This document shows positions 1-8,295 of a stretch of DNA of 25,000 bases, in pieces; position 1 is the stretch's first letter, and each line of letters begins with the position of its first letter. The notes under the pieces were generated by a model. The model saw nothing but the letters and a program-made list of their open reading frames with translations. It made no database searches and had not been told where the DNA came from. The stretch covers positions 1 to 25,000 of the forward strand of contig CAIIXF020000138.1 in assembly GCA_903813345.2 (NCBI GenBank). Reading direction: 5' to 3'. Source of the DNA: Owenia fusiformis (Eukaryota; Annelida; Polychaeta; Sabellida; Oweniidae). A program made the translations under genes and the position numbers.

Positions 1-2433
1 TGCATGATGGCTTTCTATGTGAAGAATGGTATTGATTTATTCAAGGAAACTATCAGTGTTCCTGGAGCTGCTAGAAAATTACTGATGAAGACAAAAGAAC
101 GAGACTGCCATTTCACACTCTTCAATGAGATGAACAAAGACATCTACATGAAGTTTAAGAATAACATTGTTGGTGGTCCCTCCATTATATTCCACAGGTA
201 TTTTTATTCTAACAAATTAGTATAGTTTCAGTAAATGCACCGGTCTATGTTTACACTCTATTTTCTGAATTCATTTTTAAGGTATCACAAAGCAGGAGAA
301 ACAAAAATCAGGAACGGATCTGAGACTTGTCAGAGAGTACTTGGCTACGATGCCAATGCCTTGGTAAGTCAAATGCTTTCATACATCTCTGTAAAATAGT
401 ATAATATTTTAAATAAGTTAACAAACAATTGATATGTATCACTATATTTTTGTAGTATTTATGGTCGATCGGACAACCGATGCCCACTGGTCCAATCACC
501 ATTCGACGTGTCGAGAAAAACTTCCGCAAAGAAAAACAGGACAAATATTTAAAAGAGTGGTACTTTCTGGAGTGGATGGCTCACAAGACTGGACAACACA
601 TCCAACATCAGTTCAACGAAGGTCAGCGTAGAATAGGACCTTTTCTAGTAGATGGCATTACAGCGAACAAAAAGATTTACGAGTTTAACGGCTGTTATTT
701 CCATGGTCATCAATGCGAGCTCACGAAGAATGCCAGTGACAAATGGCACGAGGAGGCCGAGGTGAGAAGAAAGCATGATGCAGCACGTAAAACCTTTTTA
801 GAGCAGTTAGGCTACCAAGTGATTGAGATGAGAGAGTGTGAATACAACTCTACACTTCTGAAAGATAAAGACTTTCTCACCTTCTTGAAGAGGTACAATT
901 TACCCCACGACCATCTCTCCACCATGTCAAAGGATGACATCCTACGAGAAGTTAAGCATGGGCGTCTGTTTGGTGCTGTAGAAGTGGATATTGAGGTGCC
1001 AGACTCTTTGAAAGAACACTTCTCCGAAATGTCCCCCTTGTTTTGTACCACGGAAGTTCCCATGACTGTTGTAGGTGAACATATGAAAGAGCACATTCGT
1101 CAATGTGGACTCTCGGAGAAACCCAGAAAGCTATTAGTGGGTGGAATGAAGGCCCGAAAAATTCTTCTGGCCACACCGCTATTGAAATGGTACATGGATC
1201 ATGGCTTAGTGGTCACTGATGTTCATTCTGTCATGGAATTCAACCCCAGAACATGCTTCAGTGATTTTGTCAATGCTGTTAGTGATGCGAGACGAGAGGG
1301 GGACAAAGATAAGTCCAAGAGTTGCGTAGCAGATACCATGAAGCTTATTGGAAACAGGTGATTTAAGGAAGAAAATACTTTTATTTACATCTGTTTGTTA
1401 TCAAGATTGGACTTTCTGATTTTACTTGTTTTTACCATATCTTTTTCAGTGCCTATGGATCCATGATCATGGATAAATTGAAACATCTCTCTTATCAGTA
1501 TCTGTTTGATGAACATAAAGTTCGTCTAAAAGTGAACAGTCCTCTGTTTAGAAGAGTGTCTGAATTGGATGATGATGCTTTTGAGATGGAGATGGCCAAG
1601 ACACGAATAAGACTCAACATCCCTAATCAGGTAAGTCTTTTATTTAGAGGTGCTTAAATGATTTTTATTTATGTATTTATTTTTTTTTCAATTTACCATT
1701 TTATTTTACCAATTAAAATGTCCGTATATTTCTAGATTGGATTTTTCATTTTGCAATATGCAAAATTGAGGATGTTGGCATTCTTCTATGATTTCTTGGA
1801 CAAGTTTGTGCCCCGCAGTATGTACCAGATGGTGGAGATGGACACGGACAGGTAGGTTATACCATAAAAGTATTTTATATTGTAAAAGAACATCATTTCC
1901 TTGAAATAATCAAATACAACAAGTAAATGTTCTTTTTGGATTATAGTTTATACTTTGCCTGTGCCAAGAATTCTCTCGAAGAAGCTGTCAGACCTGCTCT
2001 CAAGGAGGAATTTGAAAAGGTCAAGGATGATTGGTTGCCCAGGACTAACACACCACAAAACAAAGCCTTTGACAAAAGAACGCCAGGCTTGTTCAAACTT
2101 GAATATTCTGGCACGGATATTGTCGCTCTCTGCTCAAAGACCTATTGTGTGTACGATGAAGAGTCTGACAACTCCAAGTTTAGTTGCAAAGGGGTCAACA
2201 AGCAGCAATATAAAAATCCCATAGATATGTATAAAAACGTACTCGATACCAAAGAAGCTACGACTGGAAAAGTTACTGGTTTCCGTGCCATTCACAATGG
2301 TATGTTTACATACACACAAGACAGAGTTGGGTTTAGTTACTTTTACTGCAAAAGAAAAGTGCTTGACGATGGGGTATCTACCGAACCACTGGATATTATA
2401 CTCACACCACCTAATAGCAATAACACCATATAA
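1..2433 (+). CDS. PolB: Polinton-type DNA polymerase B, C-terminal part, six exons
   Basis: This is the replicative polymerase of the element, presumably protein-primed as in other Polintons. I read exons 1-197, 282-363, 456-1357, 1450-1630, 1736-1851 and 1947-2433. Each junction is GT-AG, and the frame stays open through all five introns (84-105 bases). The 5' end is cut by the window, so the exonuclease domain is mostly outside it. Motif A (GYDANAL then YLW) straddles intron 2. Motif B (KLIGNS-AYG) straddles intron 3. Motif C (MDTDS-LYF) straddles intron 5. A Vsr-like domain lies between motifs A and B. The stop codon is at 2431-2433 and a poly(A) signal follows at 2583. All catalytic residues visible in the window are kept, so it may be functional. 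A host B-family polymerase is excluded by the capsid-gene neighbours and the Polinton-type motif A. Confidence 0.93.
565..850 (+). other. Vsr-endonuclease-like domain inside PolB
   Basis: Within the long third exon, downstream of polymerase motif A, the translation shows VDG (Asp codon at 651), then EFNGCYFHGHQC, then about 40 residues later GYQVIEMRECEY (last Cys codon at 837). The spacing Cys-x4-His-x-Cys plus a distal Cys matches the zinc site of bacterial very-short-patch-repair endonuclease. The upstream Asp and the His three residues after the first Cys match its active-site Asp and His. The His two residues before the first Cys in Vsr is Asn here. I recall similar segments in other Polinton polymerases, so it may be a family feature. 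Nuclease activity is inference. Confidence 0.6.
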
Positions 2434-2573
2434 TGAAAACATGCCTCACTCTCCAATTAAATTTAAAGTAAAGTTATGTTGGATGCTTTGAAGGACTTTT
2501 TGCAGCTTAACAAATCACATGATGTTTGAATTATTTGTATGAACAAAAACAAATATTAAATTGCTGGGTATAG

Positions 2574-2588
2574 TTTATTTACAATAAA
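2574..2588. terminator. Back-to-back poly(A) signals between convergent units
   Basis: TTTATT at 2574-2579 is AATAAA on the - strand, and AATAAA lies on the + strand at 2583-2588. They serve PolB (stop 2433) from one side and the small-protein pair (stop 2618) from the other. The rest of 2434-2617 shows no gene. Confidence 0.6.
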
Positions 2589-2617
2589 TATATTACTCTA
2601 TATTAACACATAAGTTG

Positions 2618-2935
2618 TTACATCTTTTCTATTCTAGGGAGTACGATGCTGAGTAATGTTATTACAGCTTTATATTTAAGTAAGAGTCTTTTCCTTTTAG
2701 CCCGAATATCCTTGCTCTCCGCCAGATATTCAAAGGTTTTTCTGTATGGTAGTAATCTTTGTTTATCCTTGGATGTTAGATATAAATGACCAACGAGAGT
2801 GTTTAGCATTATTTCCGTGACTGCCTTTAATTGTATGGGTGTAATGGTTTTGAGAAGTGACAGTCTCTGCATCTTGGAATCAGTGTTGACCAACAGCCAC
2901 ATATAGGGTTGCCCTGCTTTCATAGTCCTGCTCAT
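2618..2935 (-). CDS. Small conserved-type Polinton protein with Lys/Arg-rich middle and hydrophobic tail
   Basis: The protein has 105 residues. The ATG at 2935-2933 is chosen because its last two bases belong to the upstream gene's TGA (ATGA overlap); the open frame reaches four codons further only through a GTG. The sequence has a basic helix-rich middle (KDKQRLLPYRK, then AKRKRLLLKYK) and a hydrophobic C-terminal stretch (VITLLSIVLP). From memory, this layout of a short alpha-helical protein with a repeated K/R pattern and a hydrophobic end recurs as a small ORF in many animal Polintons. Its function there is not established to my knowledge. A membrane-active or minor virion role is only a guess. 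It shares a unit with the preceding 100-residue gene. Confidence 0.6.
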   Translation of the reverse strand: MSRTMKAGQPYMWLLVNTDSKMQRLSLLKTITPIQLKAVTEIMLNTLVGHLYLTSKDKQRLLPYRKTFEYLAESKDIRAKRKRLLLKYKAVITLLSIVLPRIEKM

Positions 2936-3234
2936 AATGAAATCCACAGCTTTTTTCTCTTCTGCGTTGGTTTGACAGGTTGACCCGGAGGAGGAAGTAA
3001 AGGTCTTTTCAAGATTCTAACTCTCTTCGAAGTTTCATTTACTTTCTCTGTGTCGTTTAATGTCCAGGGTTGTGCCTCAGTTGTTTGTTCCTTGAACACT
3101 TGAGTCTCTTCTGCAGTTGTTGTCTCTAGATTTTCAGTTTGAGAGAAACTGTCCTTCTTTTCTACTGTTTCAGTCTTTGGCTCGATCAGTTTCTGGTACT
3201 TTTCGTAGGGCACCACTACCACTTTCTTGCTCAT
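2932..3234 (-). CDS. Small Polinton protein of unknown function
   Basis: The protein has 100 residues. It starts MSKKVVVVPYEKYQKL, has an acidic Thr/Glu-rich middle, and ends in a Pro-rich and strongly basic tail (PLLPPPGQP, then KPTQKRKKLW). I recall an N-terminal basic-Val-Val-Pro-Tyr-Glu start in comparable small Polinton ORFs, but cannot name a function. The tail could bind nucleic acid. A TATA-like sequence lies 67 bases upstream of the ATG, inside the end of the ATPase gene. The stop overlaps the next gene's start by ATGA, so the two are probably read from one mRNA. Confidence 0.6.
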   Translation of the reverse strand: MSKKVVVVPYEKYQKLIEPKTETVEKKDSFSQTENLETTTAEETQVFKEQTTEAQPWTLNDTEKVNETSKRVRILKRPLLPPPGQPVKPTQKRKKLWISL

Positions 3235-3296
3235 AGTATATGTTTTCTCTCCCTTGTCAGTTGAATAAATGAATAACTTTTACAATAACATATACT

Positions 3297-3307
3297 TTTA
3301 TTTTATA
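3297..3307 (-). promoter_or_regulatory. Combined poly(A) signal and TATA box between two genes
   Basis: Read on the - strand, CTATAAAATAAAAG contains TATAAAA (3307-3301), usable as a TATA box 67 bases before the ATG at 3234. It also contains AATAAA (3302-3297), which overlaps the TAA stop of the ATPase gene at 3300-3298. One 11-base stretch would thus end one unit and start the next. Confidence 0.45.
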
Positions 3308-3960
3308 GAATACACAAAACTGTCTTCCCCAGGAAATATACGGGTCCTTATCCTCTTCTCATTATCAGTGTTTGGAGTCATATCAACTACGAGGTAACCA
3401 TAGGGACTACTGGTGGCATCTTGCCAGGCAGAAATCAAAATCTTAGATTTACCAGGAAACAGCTGACGTCCTAAGTGCTCTATTTGTGAAGATGCTCTGA
3501 TGTTTCCAAACATCACCAAATATTGTGTGTTGAGCGCAATATTACGAGCGCTCTTCCCCTGGGGAAAAAGATTCTGCGTGAGGAAAATTACACTGATGCA
3601 TCGATGATGGGTCCCTTGGGTGAATAGTAGTGACATCTTTGGATCTTTCACTACCATATCCATTAGGTCATCTAGCACGATGAGACAATGTCGACTTTCT
3701 CGAGTCAATTCTTCAAGCATATCTTCCGATGGTAGTCCCTCATGCATATCTATTTTTAAATCATTTTCCATTTCGTTGAATAAAGGCTGCCAGATCCCGT
3801 AACAATAAAGGATCTTATCCACGGGTTTGGTGAACATGCCATCTTTCTCTTTCAAGATTCGATACACCATGGAGGTTTTGCCACAGTTTGTGGCACCACT
3901 GATGCAAATACTGCTGCAGGCTTCAAATGGAAATAGGCTCTCCTTCTCCCACCAAGTCAT
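3298..3960 (-). CDS. FtsK/HerA-type genome-packaging ATPase
   Basis: This 220-residue protein is the expected size for Polinton/adenovirus-like packaging ATPases, which pump DNA into capsids. Walker A is GATNCGKT (residues 22-29). Walker B is CLIVLDDL, with the Asp pair at 97-98. A conserved Gln of the ATPase core is in FLTQN (Gln129). The start is the only Met before Walker A. It follows the integrase stop by 34 bases, with a TATA-like box overlapping that stop. The stop codon overlaps an AATAAA. All key residues are present, so the protein looks functional. Confidence 0.92.
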   Translation of the reverse strand: MTWWEKESLFPFEACSSICISGATNCGKTSMVYRILKEKDGMFTKPVDKILYCYGIWQPLFNEMENDLKIDMHEGLPSEDMLEELTRESRHCLIVLDDLMDMVVKDPKMSLLFTQGTHHRCISVIFLTQNLFPQGKSARNIALNTQYLVMFGNIRASSQIEHLGRQLFPGKSKILISAWQDATSSPYGYLVVDMTPNTDNEKRIRTRIFPGEDSFVYSIK

Positions 3961-3993
3961 CTCTTAAATGTTGCTGAACGTAGTTTACTGCTG

Positions 3994-4001
3994 TTTATAA
4001 A
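3994..4001 (-). promoter_or_regulatory. TATA box of the packaging ATPase gene
   Basis: TTTATAAA lies 34 bases upstream of the ATPase ATG (3960) and overlaps the integrase stop codon (3997-3995). Position and sequence fit a core TATA element. Confidence 0.45.
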
Positions 4002-5140
4002 TCCTTGACCCGAGCTTCACTTATCCAGGTGTTAAATTTTGCAGGATAACCTTTCCAAGATACTAACACTTGTCGCTTCTGTCCACGCCTACGTCTTTTT
4101 AACACTTTTTCAATTCTGAATTGTTGAGGTGGTTGAATCTTTTGCAATTCATCTTCGTAGAAATTACCTTCTAGATCTTCTCCAGTGCTGTCTACCAAGG
4201 AGTACACAGGGGGTCGAGTGTCTCTTCTTCCCTTGATGACAAAATGCTCTTGGCTCCAGCTCTGGTCGAAGCCTCTGTCAAAAACACCGCGATAAGCAGA
4301 AATACGGACGGTGTCTCCCACCTCAAACTTGAATCGAACTGGTTTAGATTTTTTTCGATTTTTTAAGTAAATGGTCTCCCACACCTTCAGTTCATTTTCC
4401 CTGTTGACTTCCTCGGGGGCCATCTGAATGGTTCTATGAAAGCTGGCATTGTAAGAATCGGCAAAATCTTGAAGCTTGTCGATGAAACGCCCATTACCCT
4501 TCTCGAAGAAGTAACGATTCATTTTAGCTTTTACAGTACGAATAACCCTCTCAGAAAAGTTGGCTTTGACATCTGATCTGGTCGTAAAATACCATATATT
4601 CTGCTCCTTCAGGAATGCTTTAACCAATCGGTTGTCATACTCACGACCTTGGTCAGACCTCAAACGCCCAGGCTTACGCCCCTTGGCCAGTACACGTTGC
4701 ATGGCTTGTACCATCTCCCCTGCTTTTTTAGTTTTAAGGGGTTCTAGCCATAGATACTTGCTCAGTGTATCAATAAAGAAAGCAACATAGCGAAAGCCAT
4801 CATTTTGAGAGGCCAGGTCAAGAAAAACCCCGGTGTCTACATCCCATTGTTCATCAATATGCCTCACTTCGACTTGTCTGCGTTTATATTTCTTTTTAGC
4901 TTTTCGGTAAAGGGTATAAGAGTCTTGAGAGGAAAGCCAATGTTTCAGTTCGTCTTTGGATATGCCTTCATCTTTCACCTCGTGCCAGAGTTGAGAAAAT
5001 CCAGCATAGGACCCTGGTTTGTCTGTATCGTAGTAGTTTTTCTTGAGAATCTTCGATTTTGCCTTGGATAGTGACGTCAATTTAGGTTTACTCTTCTTAT
5101 CCGAAAAATGTTTTTCTTCTTTCACTTTGGACTTCTTCAT
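3995..5140 (-). CDS. Polinton integrase (DDE) with C-terminal chromodomain
   Basis: This 381-residue retroviral-type integrase inserts the element into host DNA. The catalytic core shows an Asp in QWDVD (residue 102), SDQGREY (Asp163) and FSERVIRT (Glu197). My count puts 33 residues between the second Asp and the Glu. An SH3-like segment (FEVGDTVRI, about 272-280) follows. The C-terminus is a chromodomain (about 340-381, with VSWKGYP and FNTW), which in other integrases reads histone methylation and biases target choice. The N-terminus is Lys-rich. A TTATAA lies 48 bases upstream of the ATG. No close poly(A) signal follows, so the transcript may share the ATPase signal at 3297. Confidence 0.93.
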   Translation of the reverse strand: MKKSKVKEEKHFSDKKSKPKLTSLSKAKSKILKKNYYDTDKPGSYAGFSQLWHEVKDEGISKDELKHWLSSQDSYTLYRKAKKKYKRRQVEVRHIDEQWDVDTGVFLDLASQNDGFRYVAFFIDTLSKYLWLEPLKTKKAGEMVQAMQRVLAKGRKPGRLRSDQGREYDNRLVKAFLKEQNIWYFTTRSDVKANFSERVIRTVKAKMNRYFFEKGNGRFIDKLQDFADSYNASFHRTIQMAPEEVNRENELKVWETIYLKNRKKSKPVRFKFEVGDTVRISAYRGVFDRGFDQSWSQEHFVIKGRRDTRPPVYSLVDSTGEDLEGNFYEDELQKIQPPQQFRIEKVLKRRRRGQKRQVLVSWKGYPAKFNTWISEARVKDL

Positions 5141-5187
5141 GCTTCAGATTTTAGAATAAAATGATTCCTGTCTCAACAATCAAGGGA

Positions 5188-5193
5188 TTATAA
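5188..5193 (-). promoter_or_regulatory. TATA-like box of the integrase gene
   Basis: TTTATAAT on the - strand (core 5193-5188) lies 48 bases upstream of the integrase ATG at 5140, the same range as the boxes of the other - strand units. Confidence 0.35.
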
Positions 5194-5205
5194 AGCTAAC
5201 AAACA

Positions 5206-5263
5206 TTTATTTGAGAAACAATTTTATTTTCAGTTTGATTAACAATTTAGTGTAGGATTTATT
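5206..5263 (-). terminator. Poly(A) signals of the capsid-protease unit
   Basis: AATAAA on the - strand at 5263-5258 overlaps the protease stop codon (5261-5259). A second AATAAA is at 5211-5206. No coding sequence lies between the protease stop and the integrase start. Confidence 0.5.
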
Positions 5264-5708
5264 TACAATAGTTTCTGAGTTGTGATATACATTTCTTTAC
5301 AATCTTATCATTCACGATATAGTCTTTAGTAAATAGTTTATGTACAATAGTGCTCATTGATTTTCCTTCAGTTCTCAGCAAAATATAGAGGATGCAAAAT
5401 TCTCCACACAGTTTACTGTCATCTCCTTGCAGTGCAGTGGTATTAATTTTCATTCGTGCTTCAAAGTTTGGAAATCCGTAAACACGAGGTGTAAGTCCCA
5501 GAGGGTCGAAGAACTCTATGTGATCATCTCCACCATAGTAAACAGTCCAGTGTCCAACAGTGTAATTCCAACTAGGATTAGTGTTCACCACGAAGCATTC
5601 ATTTTGGCTAAATGTGAGGGGTATGGTGTCTTTAGAAAATACTCCCAGAAATGAGTTTTCGGTGTTAGGATGACATCTCAGTAGTGTCTCGATGTCTTTG
5701 CTCCACAT
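5259..5708 (-). CDS. Adenain-like cysteine protease (virion maturation)
   Basis: This 149-residue protein fits the Ulp1/adenain cysteine protease family, which matures capsid proteins in adenoviruses and is standard in Polintons. The triad is visible: His53 in VGHWTVYY, Asp68 in FFDPLG, and Cys101 in LCGEFC, with the oxyanion Gln94 in ALQGDD. It is shorter than adenoviral adenain and close to other Polinton copies. Its ATG (5708) comes two bases after the capsid stop (TAA-AC-ATG). It has no TATA box of its own, so it is probably translated from the capsid mRNA. Confidence 0.92.
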   Translation of the reverse strand: MWSKDIETLLRCHPNTENSFLGVFSKDTIPLTFSQNECFVVNTNPSWNYTVGHWTVYYGGDDHIEFFDPLGLTPRVYGFPNFEARMKINTTALQGDDSKLCGEFCILYILLRTEGKSMSTIVHKLFTKDYIVNDKIVKKCISQLRNYCK

Positions 5709-5710
5709 GT

Positions 5711-7045
5711 TTACTGGAGGAAAATATTTCTCTGTGCATTCACTTCGAACTTTTGAGGAAACGTAGCCATCAGCATGAGATTGGTGGGTTCCTCTAGAGG
5801 CACGGCAAACTGTATGCTCACTCTGACGTTTCCTCTCTTAATAAGTGGAAAGGTCATCCCGTTGCCCGTTTTATCCTGAGCCTGAAGGTCAAACTTGAAC
5901 AGGGAGTATCCGTCCTGAAATAAAGGCGGTGTGATGATGAGCCCTTGATCCTCCTCCAGGTCAGAAAATAGGCGATCGTACTCTCTAATGCATAGATGTT
6001 CAATGGGTGCAGTACCAAACGTGGGTCTCAAGGCAACCTCGGGAACGCTTGACCCGTTCACGCTAACATCCAGGTAATTGACCCGGAAGTGGTGGTAATT
6101 GAAGGGGTTTAGTTTGTAGGAACCCGTGACAGCAGCTGACTTAACCATGAAACATATCAGCCGAGAGGGAACGGTTCCTTGAAAAGCATCGTCGATCGAG
6201 AAGGATTGCTGTCCAGCAGGAATAGTGTATGCTTTGATCTGATTTTCGTCGTAGGGATAGATGGCATTCTTCGTTTTCAACTCTTCCTCGTAGGCAGCTA
6301 AAATGCTAGGTGATAGAGTTTTCATGGGCACCCTCAGATAGACGTCTAAAAGTTTCACTTTGAAATCAGCTCCATCTCCATCTGACATGAGCTGGAATGC
6401 ATCTCTGGTGGGCGTCAATTTGATTTTGATTTCCACTCCATTTAACAGTAGTCGATCCATGTCAAACACATCCTCGAACATTCTTCCTTGCATGTCTACG
6501 ATACCAGATTGAAGGGTCTCGATAAATCTTCTTTTAAGACCATTATTGTTTCCTGACTGCGCATTGCCACTATCCATGTAAAACGAGTTCGCAATAGTGG
6601 GTTCATCCATATAGAAAAAGTGAGACTTGAGGTGAGAGTGATGGGCCTCTGGCGGAAAATTCAAAAGTGCCTTGATGTGTGCTTTGTAAGGGTAAAATTG
6701 TATGGACGAGGCTATGTTCAATTGTAGCTCGACTTGTTGCCACAGAGCGTGTAACCATCCAGTCACAGGTGCTACATTGGAGGTATTCGTTGAAAAATCC
6801 AGATCCGTGCCGTCATCTTTGGTGACTTTGGCTTTCACATACAGTTTGGTTCCCTTGAGGTCTACATATTGAGAAGAGTTGTTGGGTATGACAAATTCCA
6901 CAGGGCTGCCATCGATCAATGGGTTCACTGGGCGTATTTCCACAAAGTTGACTGAAGTCACACTGCTCTGAGTAAGAGGTGTTTTGAAAAGTTGAAGATT
7001 GTCCGCCACTAGATCTGCGCTGTTTTCTATTTTGAAGGAGTCCAT
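5711..7045 (-). CDS. Major capsid protein (double jelly-roll type)
   Basis: This 444-residue protein matches the Polinton major capsid protein by recognisable stretches. They include an N-terminal VEIRPVNPLIDGSP, a middle section with YPYKAHIKALLNF, and a C-terminal VSIQFAVPLEEPTNLML; known homologues form the pseudo-hexameric building block of icosahedral shells. In animal genomes such proteins are often labelled uncharacterized F54H12.2-like. The ATG at 7045 lies 19 bases inside the end of the preceding 116-residue gene, in another frame. The protease follows after two bases. No frameshift or internal stop is present, so virion formation remains possible in principle. Confidence 0.9.
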   Translation of the reverse strand: MDSFKIENSADLVADNLQLFKTPLTQSSVTSVNFVEIRPVNPLIDGSPVEFVIPNNSSQYVDLKGTKLYVKAKVTKDDGTDLDFSTNTSNVAPVTGWLHALWQQVELQLNIASSIQFYPYKAHIKALLNFPPEAHHSHLKSHFFYMDEPTIANSFYMDSGNAQSGNNNGLKRRFIETLQSGIVDMQGRMFEDVFDMDRLLLNGVEIKIKLTPTRDAFQLMSDGDGADFKVKLLDVYLRVPMKTLSPSILAAYEEELKTKNAIYPYDENQIKAYTIPAGQQSFSIDDAFQGTVPSRLICFMVKSAAVTGSYKLNPFNYHHFRVNYLDVSVNGSSVPEVALRPTFGTAPIEHLCIREYDRLFSDLEEDQGLIITPPLFQDGYSLFKFDLQAQDKTGNGMTFPLIKRGNVRVSIQFAVPLEEPTNLMLMATFPQKFEVNAQRNIFLQ

Positions 7046-7377
7046 TGTTTGTATTGTGCTCTAAACTCTCCTTTATGTTTCTTGCTCGGTGGTTTCTTTG
7101 GAACTGATGTTTTTGCCTTTCTCTTACGCTTATACAGAGTTTCCTGATCACGTGACTCTTGTTGCTGTCTTTCTATTTCAGCTTTGGCTCTCTGTACCAC
7201 GGCTTCTGTAGGACTGATGTGTTGAACGATCGGTTGGCGAACAGATGACACTGGTATCCACTTTAATTTTCCTCGCTTACCATATCCAGCATGATCGATG
7301 ACTCGGCCTTCTACTTGGGCCCGTATAAACTTCTTCCACACTTGTGGATCGTCTACGTAAGGCACTATTTTAGGCAT
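7027..7377 (-). CDS. Small basic virion-type protein upstream of the capsid gene
   Basis: The protein has 116 residues. The N-terminus has VPYVDDPQVWKKF, a DP-x-x-W pattern I recall from the short ORF that commonly precedes the Polinton capsid gene. Then come a Gly-rich turn (GYGKRGK), a Gln/Arg-rich helix and a strongly basic tail (KRKRKAKTSVPKKPPSKK), suggesting DNA binding in the virion like an adenovirus core protein. That role is inference. The ATG at 7377 is preceded by a TATA box 54 bases upstream. The C-terminal end overlaps the capsid start by 19 bases. Confidence 0.6.
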   Translation of the reverse strand: MPKIVPYVDDPQVWKKFIRAQVEGRVIDHAGYGKRGKLKWIPVSSVRQPIVQHISPTEAVVQRAKAEIERQQQESRDQETLYKRKRKAKTSVPKKPPSKKHKGEFRAQYKQWTPSK

Positions 7378-7430
7378 GATGTGTTCACATCGGTTGCAGT
7401 TTCATAAATGAATCGATTGTATTGTCTTTC

Positions 7431-7440
7431 TATTTATATA
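7431..7440 (-). promoter_or_regulatory. TATA box of the basic protein-capsid-protease unit
   Basis: TATATAAATA on the - strand, 54 bases upstream of the ATG at 7377, is the best TATA match in the element. It overlaps the TAA stop (7436-7434) of the preceding small gene. Confidence 0.55.
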
Positions 7441-7649
7441 GATGAATTTATCAGGGAGTTAATTTTGTTGACACACATCTCCTGCAACAAGTTCTGACTA
7501 TCAGGAATTTTTACACACATATCAATCGTAAACTGAATGATAATATAGATTCTGCCTCGGTTGATGATTCCATCTTCAAACATGGTGTCTATGGAAGTTT
7601 TATATTGTTCCACAGATGTAACACTGTCAACCAATTCTTGCCACTCCAT
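7434..7649 (-). CDS. 71-residue protein of unknown function
   Basis: The start is taken as the ATG at 7649-7647, which shares one base with the preceding TGA (TGATG). The frame extends one codon further only by a TTG. The protein is acidic to neutral and looks helical, with no motif I recognise and no membrane segment. The overlap and the absence of its own TATA box suggest it is made from the mRNA of the penton-like gene. It could be a small virion or assembly protein, but nothing in the sequence shows this. Confidence 0.45.
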   Translation of the reverse strand: MEWQELVDSVTSVEQYKTSIDTMFEDGIINRGRIYIIIQFTIDMCVKIPDSQNLLQEMCVNKINSLINSSI

Positions 7650-8059
7650 CAATTCTTTTTAAAATGTAACGTACAAGTCAGCCTCTTGTTGTCAAATGCT
7701 ACGGATTGATTGTCACTACCTCTTAAATATACTAAGATCCTATCCACTTCTGAACGATTAAGGGGAAAATAAATAATAGGACTAAATATTTTCCATCCTT
7801 CACGGGGATTGATTCTTCTCAGCAGAGGTAGCTTTTTACCATGACAAATACTTTCGTTAACGATATCACAAAATATGTCCAGGTATTTAATATCATTGTT
7901 TTGTAGAGAAGATGTGTTGACTTCCACTAACCCTACACTCCAATTTCCCTCGAAGGCTAAGTAAGAAGGTAGCTTTACTGTAAATCTGTTTGCAGTATTA
8001 AATGGGAAGTACTCTGTAGAATCTTGACTGTCTAAGAAAATGTAGTGCTCCATACTCAT
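7649..8059 (-). CDS. Penton-like minor virion protein candidate
   Basis: This 136-residue protein opens with YIFLDSQDSTEYFPFNTANR, followed by a leucine/proline segment and GNWSVGLVEV. Proteins with this kind of start (Ser/Asp strand, P-x-N-T, then a Trp-x-Val-x-Leu strand) recur in Polintons beside the capsid gene and are usually taken as minor capsid or penton-type proteins. The family is usually longer, so this may be a short form. Assignment rests on pattern memory and gene order, not on a structural match. A TATA-like CATAAATAG lies 56 bases upstream. Confidence 0.55.
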   Translation of the reverse strand: MSMEHYIFLDSQDSTEYFPFNTANRFTVKLPSYLAFEGNWSVGLVEVNTSSLQNNDIKYLDIFCDIVNESICHGKKLPLLRRINPREGWKIFSPIIYFPLNRSEVDRILVYLRGSDNQSVAFDNKRLTCTLHFKKN

Positions 8060-8114
8060 GTTGTTACCTCTTTGCTAGTTTAACTGATAAATGTATTGAC
8101 TTGAAGAGTGTAAC

Positions 8115-8123
8115 CTATTTATG
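8115..8123 (-). promoter_or_regulatory. TATA-like box of the penton-like gene
   Basis: CATAAATAG on the - strand lies 56 bases before the ATG at 8059, almost the same distance as the clear TATA box of the capsid unit (54). Confidence 0.35.
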
Positions 8124-8168
8124 TTATGACATAAAAGACAACAATCATTTTAATACATGGTTACATAA

Positions 8169-8219
8169 TTTATTTCATATTGAATTTATAATATATTTAC
8201 ATTAAATATTGTATTTATT
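8169..8219 (-). terminator. Poly(A) signals of the spliced two-exon gene
   Basis: AATAAA on the - strand at 8219-8214 and 8174-8169 follows the stop of the two-exon gene (8296) in a very AT-rich stretch. The rest of 8124-8295 shows no gene. Confidence 0.45.
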
Positions 8220-8295
8220 GATGTTACTGATGTTATTGATGGTATTTGAATTATATGATAGATGTATATTCAAAGTCTTAAACTTTAAGGATAAA

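Noticed and set aside
1927-1946. ATG at 1927 as start of the last PolB segment
   Set aside because: It lies inside intron 5. The acceptor at 1945-1946 restores motif C in frame.
2936-2947. Upstream GTG start for the 105-residue small protein
   Set aside because: A GTG start is unlikely in an animal nucleus, and the ATG four codons later forms an exact ATGA overlap.
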